From the NCBI RefSeq assembly GCF_037893015.1, contig NC_133665.1, positions 34,558,431 to 34,622,430 on the forward strand: a DNA stretch of 64,000 bases. The letters run 5' to 3'. Position 1 is the first letter of the stretch; each line of letters opens with the position of its first letter. The position numbers were made by a program, and so were the translations under genes. The notes below the pieces were generated by a model. It was not told the origin of the DNA. It saw nothing but the letters and a program-made list of their open reading frames with translations, and did no database searches. The stretch is from Macrotis lagotis (taxonomy: Eukaryota; Chordata; Mammalia; Peramelemorphia; Peramelidae). Below, in pieces: positions 35,061 to 46,759 of the stretch.

Positions 35061-35780
35061 TTCCCTATGATTTTCCAAAATATTAGAAACATATTGCTCT
35101 ATCTGCAATGATTAGGATGTACAAAAAGTAAGCATGTCATAGGAAAAAAAAATGCATCATCAACTACAATTCAACAGGATGGAAGTATTCTCCTTTTCTT
35201 ACCCTGAAAGACTTTCAACTTTGAAATCTCTAAGGTCTTTACAAATTTTGCTTGTTTCCTTTTTTCATGAGAAATAGCTGGCAAACAGTACATTCAAGGA
35301 ATTAGAACTTAGAGAGTACATTCTGTCTGGTACAGAGGACACCAACCAACATCTTGAGACAAGGAAAACCTAATTAGATTTTTAAATCAAGATTTAAACT
35401 TTAAAAAATAAGCTGTGTGGTCAAGAGACCATAACTGATGGGGAAAGGCTGGGAGTCCAGGGAGAAATGGAATAGCCTCATTTATAATTTGGCAGGAATA
35501 AAGGTCCTCTGGCCAGATCCAGATCCAGGGAAGGGAAGACTGTAAAACCAGACTTTTCAGCCTGAGCAACACTGGGAAAAAATAATGTTCCTGGCTGACA
35601 GCATGTCTTCAGGGAGCCACTTGGGCAAAAAAGCTGTTGCTAGGATGTAAAGTAGCTTGGAATACTCTAAAATGCTACTTTCTCTGTTCAATTTGTAGAC
35701 ATTGTTAAGATGGGACAAACTGCTTTATAACTCTCCATATTTATGATCTCTCTAAAAAGATGAGAAAATGAGATATGAGG
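35060..35780. other. Unassigned sequence
   Basis: Contains moderately GC-richer sequence at 35,400-35,650, with no recognised repeat or domain. Confidence 0.4.
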
Positions 35781-36100
35781 TATATAAGGTTGGTCTTGGA
35801 ATCAGGAACACCTGAGTTTGAATACTGCATCTGACAAATAACTGTGATCACAGGTAAGTCACCTAAAATCTCTGCTCCTCAGGGAACTCTGTAAAATTGT
35901 AAGACAGAGAAAGTAGCAGGTAGATGGTGCAGAGAAAAGAGAGCTGGGCTTATAATAAGAAAAGCCTGAGTTTAGACATTTAAATAATTAGCTGTGTGAT
36001 GATGGGCAAGTCATACTATTTCAACCTCATTTTCCCATTATGTAAAAAAGAGGATAATAAATAATAATGATCTCTATTTCCTAGTTTTACTGCATCAAAA
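35780..36100 (+). mobile_element. Two adjacent old tRNA-derived or MIR-like SINEs
   Basis: 35,785-35,900 shows GGAATCAGGAACACCTGAGTTTGAATAC, and 35,915-36,100 shows AGAGCTGGGCTTATAATAAG then TTAGCTGTGTGATGATGGGC and a MIR-like 3' half. Both are in sense orientation. Confidence 0.6.
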
Positions 36101-36232
36101 GAGATAAGCAATTTACAAGTATGTAAATTTATAATTTGTAAGTACATAAGTATATATAATTATGTATTATACATCTATATATTTTATATACACATGCATA
36201 TATAATTATTCTTAGAAAATTATTTGTAAGCT

Positions 36233-36233
<1 letters not shown>

Positions 36234-36269
<36 letters not shown>

Positions 36270-36279
36270 ATGTGTGTGT
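36234..36279. repeat. (TG)n microsatellite
   Basis: About 45 bp of TG with one interruption. Confidence 0.96.
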
Positions 36280-36397
36280 CCTTTTGTCAAATTGGACAGA
36301 GCTGACCTAGATCTGCATTGATGGCTGCTTTTGAAATTCTCACTCATTTGCTGGAGGAAATTTTTCATGGCTTGGGGATGTGTATCATGTGAATTAT

Positions 36398-36566
36398 AAT
36401 TATAATAATAATAATTATTATTATTATTATCATTATTACTTTTAGTAGTAATAGTAGCATTAGCAGCAGCAGCAGCCATTGTAGTACTACTACTACTACT
36501 ATTACTGTTACTGCTACTACTACTTCAACTACTACTATTATTACTACTACTACTACTACTAGTAAT
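36398..36566. repeat. Compound trinucleotide repeat (ATT/TAG/CAG/TAC)
   Basis: Runs change from ATT to TAG, to about four CAG units and then to TAC/ACT units, ending near a G9 run at 36,571. Confidence 0.93.
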
Positions 36567-36689
36567 TGTGGGGGGGGGAGTTTCTATCACAAATTTCCTT
36601 TGTGAATGGAATTACAGGACCAGAAATGGTTAGGGAGGGAGAGAGAAAGAAAGAGAGGACAAAGCCAACATAATTAAACATATATAGTC

Positions 36690-36775
36690 CTTGAGGGTAG
36701 GGAATGTTTTCTTCCAATTTTTATATCTCTAGTCACTGGCACATAGCAGGCACTTATTTCTTGATTGATTCTTTG
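36690..36775 (+). mobile_element. L2/MIR3-type 3' tail
   Basis: CCTTGAGGGTAGGGAATGTT, CACTGGCACATAGCAGGCAC and TTGATTGATT match the L2 3' end. Confidence 0.7.
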
Positions 36776-36837
36776 ACTATTTGGGGCACCATTTTAGAAT
36801 TCTAAGCTATTGGTATTGCCCTATAGGGACAGATAAC

Positions 36838-37095
36838 ATATATATACATATACATACATATATATATATATACACACACACATACATATATACACACATA
36901 TATACATACATACAGTTATGTATATGTACATGCACATGCATGTGTATGTGCATATGCATACATACACGCTCATGTATATGTATGTGCATGTGCACATGTA
37001 CATGTATGCGTGTATCTATATCCATATCTATCTCTATCTATCTCTATCTCCATCTCTATCTCTATCTCTATCTTTATATCTAGATCTATCTATAC
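36838..37095. repeat. TATACA/TGCATG tract followed by (CTATCT)n
   Basis: Degenerate TATACATA and GTGCATGTG repeats (36,838-37,013), then CTATCT hexamers (37,014-37,095). Long Tyr/Ile/Cys-rich peptides on both strands are repeat artefacts. Confidence 0.92.
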
Positions 37096-37439
37096 ATATT
37101 TCTACATCCCATGGTGAAGGGCAATGTTTTTGTGTCATTAATGTTATCTCTACCCCCTCTTTTGACCTTACCTCTCCCTGCAATGGTTAGAATTGCATTT
37201 CCCATGTCTGTGCTCATTAATAACCATTTTATAACTATCATTCCAGAATTTACTTAAATTATCTTTAAGAATTGCTTCACTAGATCAGAGCAGTAGTTCA
37301 TCCATTCCAGTGTAATTTCTCTAAGCCAACAAATATCTTGTGCAATAATGCACTTACCCTGTCTGACAGATAACACAATGGTTTTTTACTTTCAATTTGC
37401 TTTGCCTTTTGATATTATGCATATTTTTGCCCCTTAATA

Positions 37440-37670
37440 ATATGCATTCATATATATATATATAGTTATATACATATGAATTTATAAATATATGTAGTTT
37501 ATATGTGAGAATTCAGTATATATGTGTACATATAGAAAACATGTATGTGTCTTCATGTGTGTCCACATTTGTAAGTGTGTGTATATATCCTTCTTATACT
37601 TCTACTCATTTTATACACATATACATATATATGTATTCTTGCACAATTATTTATAAGTGTATGGCTATGA
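37440..37670. repeat. TATATA/TGTG-rich low-complexity sequence
   Basis: Continues the microsatellite-rich character of the 36-38 kb region; degenerate TATATG and GTGTGTATA units. Confidence 0.7.
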
Positions 37671-37869
37671 CTTCCTATAAAAGAGTATAGAACAGGTCTA
37701 GACCTTCACTGACTGCTTAGAGTTCTCACTCATTTGCTGCATGAAAAAGGGAATTTTTTCATGACTTGGGAATGTGGACAGGATTTGAACAGGACCTGTG
37801 AAAGATTAAAATGGAGGACACCAAGAGAATAGGTGTCACCTATGTTCTCAGTGTCTTTCTTTTATTTTT

Positions 37870-38105
37870 AGGACAATAATGATAATACTTTAAAATTTGC
37901 AAAGTGATTTACATATATTATCGGATATTGAATTCTTATTACAACCTTATGAAGTAGGTGTTATTACTATTCACATTTTAGAAATGGGAATAACAGAGTC
38001 TGAGAGATTTTAAGTGAATTCCCAAGGATCACATAGTTAATAATTTTTTGAGGATTTGAATTCAGTTCTTCCTTACTCCAGGTCCAGTACTTTATCCACT
38101 ATTTA
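37870..38105 (-). mobile_element. MIR-class SINE, antisense
   Basis: Nearly complete MIR complement: ACTTTAAAATTTGCAAAGTG, TTACAACCTTATGAAGTAGG, then TTTGAATTCAGTTCTTCCTTA and TACTTTATCCACTAT. Confidence 0.78.
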
Positions 38106-38109
38106 TCTT

Positions 38110-38530
38110 TCTCAAGAGATTAGTGAACACCCTAATTCTCTGACAACTAATGAGGTCCACACCATCCCTAATCCCCCTGCCCCCAGAGAACTATTACAGA
38201 CACACAAAGGGTTTTGTACTGTATGTATATTTATATGCATATATGAACATATGCGTTATTGAAGATTTCTTCTTTGTTAACTCTCCATTATCAGCTTCAA
38301 ACAGGTATCTCATGGAGACATAAAAACAGATGCTAAGGAAATTTTTTGAAAGAGCACAGAGAGATTGGGATGGCACATTGCCCTATCTGTAACTGCCTAC
38401 ACAGAATTTTGCTTTGCCTCTTATTTAAATGGTTCCACAGAGGATAATTCCACATGAAGGCATTTGGCAGTATAGAAAGCAATGAAACAAGGAAGAATGA
38501 GGCAGTTTGCTCTTGAGAAATTAATAAGAT
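38110..38530. other. Unassigned sequence
   Basis: No recognised feature. Confidence 0.4.
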
Positions 38531-38534
38531 CAAT

Positions 38535-38625
38535 CCCATTTATATTGTGCTTCATGTCTTACAAAGAGCTTTACTAATCATCACACCATGAAGTGGGTAG
38601 GGCAGATATCATCTTTATAGGAAGC
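38535..38625 (-). mobile_element. MIR fragment, antisense
   Basis: TCTTACAAAGAGCTTTACTAAT and ACCATGAAGTGGGTAGGGCAGA fit the MIR 3' half in complement. Confidence 0.55.
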
Positions 38626-38904
38626 AAAGCCTGATTCTCTAGTTATCCCTGGTTATTCTTTCCTCAAATTATCATATATTTATTTATATATTTACTTATG
38701 ATATCACAACAGTAGAATATAAAGTCCTTTTTAGATAGGCAATTTCTTCTTTTGTCTTTGTATCAACAGTTGTAAATTCTTATTTGATTAGATCTCTGTT
38801 TTATAGAGGATGTAATGGAGGCTCAAAGAGGTTAAACAATTTAGGATCCTTGATTCAGAACTATAATGGATTCAGAGGCCATCAAATTCATCTTTCCATT
38901 CCCA

Positions 38905-39200
38905 TTTTGATGATGATGTTTGTCCTTTGTTCTCAAAGAAGATCATGATATCAGGAGAGGTGATGCCATGACAAGCACATTAACTGGATTTGAGTGAGTG
39001 GGTGCTGTGCTAATTCACCAGCTTTACTTTCTCCAATGGCCAGATATGAATCAGAATGACTGGAAATGGTCCTAGATGTAAGACAATCAGGGTTAAGTGA
39101 CTTCCCCCAAATCACATAGCCAGCAGGTATCAAATATCTGAGGCTGGATTTGAATTCCCATCCTCCTGACTCCAAGGACAGGGCATTGTACCACCTATTT
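38905..39200 (-). mobile_element. Longer composite marsupial SINE, possibly MAR1-like
   Basis: The plus strand reads GATGATGTTTGTCCTTTGTTC, GGAGAGGTGATGCCATGACA, a middle part with TATGAATCAGAATGACTGG, and an end like an antisense tRNA-derived head (GGTTAAGTGACTTCCCCCAAA, CCTCCTGACTCCAAGGACAG). The arrangement suggests a tRNA head fused to a family-specific body. The family name is uncertain. Confidence 0.6.
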
Positions 39201-39615
39201 TACAGATGAGAAGAATTAAAATCCAAGAGATGGGGTGACTTGTCTAGGGTGACACAATCAGTAAAAGAAGTGTTCTTGGATTCCACAGTCAAATGTGTTT
39301 CTACTATTTCACAATGTAAAGAACTGAGACATAAATCCATCTCTCCTGACCCTAAATTAATTCCTTTACACCACATCTACATCTAATATCTTTGTGAGCT
39401 TCAGGAATGAAAGCATACACATAAAGTATGTTCCAGGGTACTATGAGATAATCTAGATGATGTTAGACAGCCTGAGTGTTGCTTAATTGCTGAAGTCATG
39501 CTTTGAATAGCTATTGAACTTGGAAGTTCTACAGTTACTTCACTTATATTTCTAAATGAATCCCTTCCTTTGGTGAAAACTGGGCATGGACTCTGCAATG
39601 CTGTTAGCATAATTG
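39200..39615. other. Unassigned; degraded MIR-like start
   Basis: 39,200-39,360 carries weak MIR-like phrases (GGGGTGACTTGTCTAGGGTGA). The rest is not recognised. Confidence 0.4.
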
Positions 39616-39684
39616 ATGATGATAATAATAATAATAGTTGTAATAGTAGTAAGTAGTAATAGTAGTAGTAGTAGTAAGTAGTAA

Positions 39685-39716
<32 letters not shown>

Positions 39717-39717
39717 C
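39616..39717. repeat. (TAG)n microsatellite
   Basis: About 100 bp of AAT and then TAG units with AAG interruptions. The poly-Tyr/poly-Leu reading of the minus strand is an artefact. Confidence 0.96.
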
Positions 39718-39719
39718 AG

Positions 39720-40470
39720 GTTCATTACTGGAACAGAAATTAAGTGTTCGAACCGAACTGGCATCAATCCCTTGCATAGCAGCACTATACTTAATCAGTG
39801 GTTTGAAAATGTTCTAATTATTCCCCTTTCACATGTAACACAACATCCTCCTCTCTTCTCAACTCACTTTTTTTTTGATTAAGAAATTATTTATTTTGAA
39901 GGGAGACAATCTGCCATTGGAACAAAAATGCCTGCAGACTTGTTAGCACAGCTGTGTGAAATTACCTATTTTAACTTTGCAAGTATTCTCAGGTGAAACC
40001 TGATGGGGTTTCATGAGTATTCATAAGCACTGAAACCTACATGAAGTGGTGAAATTTTTAACTGGATGTCTTTGTTTTTGTTGTTTCTCAGAAGGTTATG
40101 GGAAGGGGGAAAGAGTATTCAGTATTTTCCAGTGCCCAGAAAAGTTTCAGAACCTTGGGAAAGCCCTCATCTCTAACTCAACCTCAAGCTTTGAGAGAAA
40201 GTTCTGGGCAATATTTTATAAGGGGGAAAAACAAACAATAAATTATTGACTAGATGAAAAATGCCTTCCAGGGAAAAGCAGAAAATAAAACCTTTCATGA
40301 GAACTAATAATGTAAAAATGGAAATTTTAAAAATTCTTTTCTTTCTCTAAGTAAAAGTATTTGAGTTTTCTCATCAATTATGATGAATTGACAATGTGGA
40401 CATTTCAGAGTTCATTTGTTATTTGGTATTTTTATGTTACTATTTAATGAACATATCATAACAGATTATG
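39720..40470. other. Unassigned sequence
   Basis: No feature recognised before the family-B L1 target site at 40,471. Confidence 0.4.
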
Positions 40471-40504
40471 CATATGGTTTTTTAATATTTATTTTATTTT
40501 ATTT

Positions 40505-40648
40505 ATTTAAGGCAATGAGGTTAAGTGACTTGCCCAAGGTTGCACAGCTACACAATTATTAAGTATCTGAGCTGGATTTGAACTCGTCTTCCTGACTTCA
40601 GGGCCCGTGTGGCCCATGTTCTATCCACTGTGCCACCTAGCTGCCCCA
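40505..40648 (-). mobile_element. WSINE-type SINE in the L1 poly(A) tail
   Basis: Antisense SINE from AAGGCAATGAGGTTAAGTGA to CACCTAGCTGCCCC. It is flanked on both sides by T-rich sequence (ATTTTATTTTATTTA before, TTCTATTTTATTTTTTAA after), so it landed in the family-B L1 tail. Confidence 0.88.
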
Positions 40649-40956
40649 TAATTCTATTTTATTTTTTAAATTTATTTTTATTAAAGATATTATTTGAATT
40701 TTACAATTGCCCCCACAATCTTGCTTCCATCCAGCCACCACACCATGGAAAGCACTCTATCAGTCTTTACTTTGTTTCCATGTTGTACCTTGATCCAAAT
40801 TGGGTGTGATGAGAGAGAAATCATATCCTTAAAGAAGAAAAGTGAAAGAGGTCACAAGATCAGACAATAAGATATCTGTTTTTTTCCTAAATAAAAGGGA
40901 ATAGTCCCTGCACTTTGTTCAAACTCCACAGCTCCTTATCTGGATACAGATGGTAC

Positions 40957-43900
40957 TCAACTTTGCAGACAGCCCAAAATTGTTCCCGATTGTTGCACTG
41001 ATGGAATGAGCAGGTCCTTCAAGGTTGAACATCTCTCCCATGTTGCTTTTAGAGTGTAGAGTGTTTTTCTGATTCTGCTCATCTCACTCAGCATCAGTTC
41101 ATGCAAATCGCTCCAAGCTTCCCTGAAATCCCATCCCTCCTGGTTTCTAATAGAACAATAGTGTTCCATGACATACATATACCACAATTTGCTAAGCCAT
41201 TCTCCAATTGAAGGACATTTACTTGATTGCGAATTCTTTGCCACCACAAACAGGGCTGCTATAAATATTTTTGTACAAGTAAAGCTTTTACCCTTCTTCA
41301 TCATCTCTTCAAAGTATAGACCCAGTAGTGGTATTGCTGGGTCAAAGGATATGCACATTTTTGTTGCCCTTTGGGCATAGTTCCATAGCTCTCCAGAAGG
41401 GTTGGATGAGTTCACAGCTCAACCAACAGTGTAATAGTGGCCCAGATTTCCCACAAACCTTCCAACAATGATCATTATCCTTCCTGGTCATATTGGCCAA
41501 TCTGAGAGATGTGAGGTGGTACCTCAAAAAAGCTTTAATTTGCATTTGTCTAATAATTAATGATGTAGAGCATTTTTACATATGGCTATGGATTGCTTTT
41601 ATCTCCTCATCTGTAAATGGCCTTTGCATATCCTTTGGCCACTTGTCAATTGGGGAATGTTTTTTTGTTTTAAAAATATGACTCAGTTCTCTGTATATTT
41701 TAGAAATGAGTCATTTATCAGAATCATTAGTAGGAAATATTGTTTCCCAGTTTAGTACATTTCTTTTGATCTTGGTTACAGTGCTTTTATCTGTGCAAAA
41801 GCTTTTTAATTTAATATAATCAAAATCATCTAATTGGTTTTTGGTGATGTTCTCCAACTCTTCCTTAGTCATAAACTGCTCCCCTTTCCATAGATCTGAC
41901 AGGTAAACTGGTCCATGTCCTTCTAATTTGATTATAGTATTGTTTTTTATGTTTAAGTCCTGTAACCATTTGGATCTTATCTTGGCAAAGGATGTGAGGT
42001 GTTGCTCTAATCTAAGTTTCTTCTATACTAACTTCCAAATATCCCAGCAGTTTTTATCAAAGAGGGAGTTTTTATTCCAATGTCTGTACTCTTTGGCTTT
42101 ATCAAACAGCAGATTACTATAATCATCTCCTGCTTTTACACCTAGTCTATTCCACTGGTCCACTACTCTATTTCTTAGCCAATACCAGTTTTGATGACTG
42201 ATGCTTTATAATATAATTTTATATCAGGTAGGGCTAAGCCACCTTCTTTTGTACTTTTTTCATTAAGTTCCTGGCGATTCTTGACTTTTTATTTCTCCAT
42301 ATGAATTTACTTAAACAATTTTTTCTGAATCATTACAGTAAGTTTTTTGGAATTTTGATTAGTAGGGCACTAAACAGATAGTTTAGATTTGGTAGAATTG
42401 TCATTTTTATTATATTAGCTCTACCTATCCATGAGCAGTTGATGTTTGTCCAGTTATTTAAATCTGATTTAATTTGTGTGCGAAGTGTTTTATAATTGTT
42501 TTCAAAAAGATTCTGAGTCTGTCTTGGCAAATAGACTCCCAAGTATTTTACATTGTCTGACATTATTTGAATGGGATTTCTCTTTCTAGCTCTTCCTGCT
42601 GTATCTTGTTGGACATATATAGAAAAGTTAAGGATTTATGAGGGTTTATTTTATAACCTGCAACTTTGCTAAAATTGCTAATTGTTTCCAGTAGTTTTTT
42701 TGATGATTTCTTGGGATTCTCTAGATAGACATTTATGTCATCTGCAGAGTGAGAGTTTTGTCTCTTCCTTCCCAATTCTAATTCCTTCCATTACTTTTTC
42801 TTCTCTAACTGTTGATGCTAACATTGCTAATACAATATTGAATAGTAGTGGTGATAATGGGCACCCTTGTTACACCCCTGATCTTATTGGGAATGCCTTT
42901 CCCCTCTCCCCATTGAATATAATGCTTCTTGATGGTTTCAGGTAGATACTGCTAATTATTTTAAGGAACAGTCAATTTATTCCTACACTCTCTAGGGTTT
43001 TAATAGCAATAGATGCTGTATTTTGACAAAAGCTTTTTCCGCAACCATTGATATGATCATATGATTTCTAATATGTTTTTGTTTATATAATTGAGTATGC
43101 TAACAGTTTTCTTAATACTAAACCAACCCTGCATTCCTGGAATAAATCCTACTTGATCATAATGTATTATCATAGTGATAACTTGCTGTAATCATTTGGC
43201 TAAGATTTTATTTAGGATTTTTGCATCTATATTCATCAGGGAAATAAGTCTATAATTTTCTTTCTCTGTTTTAACTCTTCCTGGTTTAGGTAACAGCACC
43301 ATATTGGTTTCATAGAAAGAGTTAGGCAGAGTTCCATCTTTCCTTATTTTTCCAAAGAGGTTATATAGAATTGGAACCAATTGTTCCTAAAATGTTTGGT
43401 AGAATTCACTTGTGAATCCATCAGGCCCTGGAGATTTTTTTTTTAGGGAGTTCAATAGTGGCTTGTTGAATTTCTTTTTCTGAGATAGGGTTGTTTAGGT
43501 AATTAATATCTTCTTCATTTAACCTGGGCAGCTTATATTATTTTAAATATTCATCCATTTTACTTAGATTATCAAATTTATTGGCATAGAGTTGGGCAAT
43601 ATTAATTTTGAATTATTACTTTAATTTCCTCCTCATTGGTGGTGAGTTCACCTTTTTCATTTATGATACTAGCAATTTGGTTTTATTCTTTCGTTTTTTT
43701 AAATCAAATTGACCAGAGGTTTATCAAATTTATTGGTTTTTTTCATAATACCAACTTTTGCTTTTATTTATTAATTCAATAATTTTTTTGCTATTTATTT
43801 TATTAATTTCTCCTTTAATTTTTAGAATTTCTAATTTGGTATTTAATTGGGGATTTTTGATTTGTTCTTTCTCTAATTTTTCTCTAATTTTTTTAGTCAC

Positions 43901-44828
43901 ATGTTTAGTTCATTTAGTTCATTTATTCATGTAATCATTTAGAGCTTTAATATATCCCCTGAGAGTCACTTTGAATGAATCCCATAGGTTTTGGTATGTT
44001 GTTTCATTATTATCATTATATCGGATAAAATGGTTAATTCTTTCTATAATTTGTTTTTTGGCCCACTCATTTTTTAAAATGAGGTTATTCAGTTTCCAAT
44101 TTGCTCTGTGTCTATATCTCCTTGGCCCAGTATTGCATATGACTTTTATTGCATTGTGATCTGAGAAAGCTGTATTCACTATTTCTGCCTTTCTGTAGTC
44201 GATCATTAGGTTTTTATGTCCTAGTACATGGTCAATTTTTGTATAAGGTCCATGTACTGCAGAGAAAAAAGGTATATTCCTTTCTATCCCCATTCAGTTG
44301 CATCCATACGTCTCGCACATCTAATTTTTTTAACAATCTATTTACCTCCTTAACTTCTTTCTTGTTTATTTTATGATTTGATTCATCTAGATCTGATAGC
44401 AGGAGGTTGATGTCTCCCACTAGTACAGTTTTGCTGTCTATGTCTTCCTGTAGTTCTTTCAGCTTCTCCTCTAAGAATTTTGGTGCTGTCCCACTGGGTG
44501 CATATATATTTAATGTTGAAATGAATTTATTGTCTATGGTACCTTTTAGGAGGATAAAGTTTCCTTCCCTATCTCTTTTAACGCTAATTTATTTTTGCTG
44601 CTGCTTTGTCTGAGACAGGGATTGCTACCCATCCTTTTTTTTTGCTTCAGCTGAAGCAAAATATATTTTGCTCTATATGTAGCTCTCTTCTTCAAATGAG
44701 TTTCTTGTAAGCAGAATATTGTAGGATTCTGGTTTTTAATCCACTCTGCTACTTGCTTATGTTTTAAGGGAGAGTTCATCCCATTCACATTCAAGGTTAT
44801 GATTACTAATTCTTTATTGTCCTCCATG
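40957..44828 (-). pseudogene. L1 ORF2 relic, family B
   Basis: The endonuclease starts with LVIITLNVNGMNSPLKHKQVA (within 44,828-44,750) and NPTIFCLQETHL (catalytic Glu). It continues with MGDINLLLSDL (44,420), KIDHVLGHKNLM and FSDHNAIKV (44,240-44,150). Reverse transcriptase blocks: SPGPDGFT at 43,434-43,412, VLLPKPGR and [18 protein letters not shown] (43,310-43,195). The normally FADD catalytic box reads SADD near 42,735, followed by INVYLENP. The C-terminal block at 41,415-40,957 is long and open (FDPAIPLLGLYFEEMMKKG, CPSIGEWLSKLWYMYVMEHY). Frame breaks separate these pieces. Confidence 0.92.
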
Positions 44829-45619
44829 CTATCTTCCCTCTGTTTGTATTTTCCCTCTTTTCCCCCTATGAAGACATAGATATTCCCCCCCCTTTCCCCT
44901 TTATCCATATTCCCCAGTATTTTGTTTCTGAATACCACCCCCTTCAGTGTGTTTGCCCTCCTATATCACACCCTCCCCTTTCTTTCCCCTTTCCCTTTTT
45001 CCCTTTTCCCTTCCCTTCTTTTTGTTATTTCCCCTTTTCTCCCCACTCCCCTTCCCTTTCTCTATCCCCCTCCCCTTTTCCCCTTTTACTACTTTAAAGG
45101 TTAGATATTTTATAAGTTGACTGAGTATATGTAGGTTGAATTTAAGCCAAGTCTGATGAGAAGATTCAAGTGTTTCTCATCTGCTCCCTTCTTCCCCTCT
45201 ATTACCATAGGTTTTTTGTACCTCTTAGTGTAATGAGATTTACTCCATTCAATTCCCTCCCTCCTCCAGACTCTTTCCTGTCCCCCTTTTTAAGGAGGTA
45301 GTGTTTTTTAGATCATTCTATCTAAGTCATAGAAAATTCTGAGTGTCTGTCCCCTCTAGTTCAGTATATTCTATTGAATAGAGTAAAATTTCCTGAGAGT
45401 CATTAGAGTCTTTTTCCCAAGTGGGGTTAATGCCAGTTACATCCCATTAGATAGCAGTATCATGGATAGGTTATGAATGTCGATAATTTCTAGCTAGGTG
45501 TATTTTCTTTATTAGAGTTACACTTCTCAAGATTTATGAGAATCTTTTTTTCCCCCATGCTGGGATATAGCCAGTTTCAACTTAATGGATTGCATTTTTT
45601 CTCCTTTTACAACCCCCCC

Positions 45620-46753
45620 CCTTTTTTTTTTACTTTATCATGTGTCTCTTGAACCTCCTGTTTGATGTCCAAATTTTCTGTTTAGCTCTGGTCTTTTCAT
45701 CAGAAATTTTTGGAATTCTTCCATTTTTTTAAATGTCCATCATTTTCCCTGGAAGATAAGGCTCAGGTTTGCAGGAAAGTAGATTCTTGGTTGCATTCCA
45801 AGCTCCCTTGCCCTTCAAAATATCTTGTTCCAGGCCCTATGATCCCTTAATGTTGATGCAGCCAGGTCCTGCATGATTCTTACTGTGGGTCCTTGATATT
45901 TAAATTGTTTCTTTCTGGCTGCTTGCAGGATTTTCTCTTTTATCTGATAGTTCTGGAGTTTGGCCACAACATTCCTTGGTGTTTTCATTTTAGGTACTTT
46001 TTCTTGTGAGGATCAATGTACTCTTTCAATAACTACTTTGCCCTCTGATTCCATGATATCAAGGTAGTTTTCCATCATTAGGCCCTGTAATATTAAGTCC
46101 AGGCTTTTTTTCTCTTCAGTGTTTTCAGGAAGTCCTATGATTTTCAGGTTGTCCCTCTCAATCTATTCTTGAGGTCAGTGGTTTTGTTAATGAGGTATTT
46201 TACATTTGCTTCTATTTTTTTGTTTTTTGATTTTGTTTAACTGAGTCTTGCTGTCTCAAGGAGTCATCAGTTTCTGTAGACTTTGTTCTTTTTTTGGGGG
46301 GAGGAGTTTTCTTCATTAACCTTTTACAACTCCTTTTCCAGTTGGTCAATTCTCCTTTTGAAAGAGCTTTCCATTTGACCAATTGAGGTTTTGAGGGAAT
46401 TAATTTCTTTTTTGCATTTGCTCATTTGAGGATCTGAGAGAATTATTCTCATTTTGTATTTGTCCAATTGAGGATCTGAGAGATTTATTCTCATTTTGTA
46501 TTGGTACAACTGATGATGTGAGAGTTTTATTCTCCTTTTGTATTAGTCCAATTGTACTTTCTAAGGTTTTGTTTTCTTGTTGCAAGTTATTAATTGTCTC
46601 TCCCAAATTTTTAAGCTCCTTTATTTCTTCAAGGAAGTCTTTCTCTGCTGAAGACCAGATTGTATTCTCCTCAGAGGTTCCAGGTCTCTCTGAGTTAGGG
46701 TCTTTTCCTTCCAAGAAGTTTTCTATGGATTCACCTTTCTGCTGACCCTTCAT
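45620..46753 (-). pseudogene. L1 ORF1 relic with repeated coiled coil, family B
   Basis: The open part at 46,753-46,400 starts MKGQQKGESIENFLEGKD and becomes a heptad coiled coil (LKNLGETINNLQQENKTLES) built from 14-residue repeats (SIGQIQNENNSLRSS). After a frame change it continues to about 46,324. RRM and C-terminal domain relics follow (45,960-45,690, with VRIMQDLAA and RAWNKIF phrases). The protein would form trimers through the coiled coil and bind L1 RNA; this copy is broken. Confidence 0.85.
46381..46594 (-). repeat. 42 bp tandem repeats encoding two heptads each
   Basis: The phrase TTGAGGATCTGAGAG (plus strand) or its diverged forms recurs at 46,426, 46,468, 46,510 and 46,552, exactly 42 bp apart; a further unit begins at 46,383 with a 43 bp step. 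Each unit encodes 14 residues, two coiled-coil heptads. Confidence 0.88.
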
Positions 46754-46759
46754 CAGTTT

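Noticed and set aside
36129-37083. Open stretches with poly-Asn, poly-Tyr, His-Thr and cysteine-rich peptides
   Set aside because: All are translations of microsatellites; there is no conserved domain, no splice or promoter context.
39552-39785. Peptide with long Tyr and Leu runs, like a membrane segment
   Set aside because: It is the minus-strand reading of the (TAG)n microsatellite.
40957-41415. A 152-codon open stretch that could be taken as a host gene
   Set aside because: It matches the C-terminal block of L1 ORF2 (FDPAIPLLGLY, WLSKLWYMYVMEHY) and lies in order within a full-length L1.
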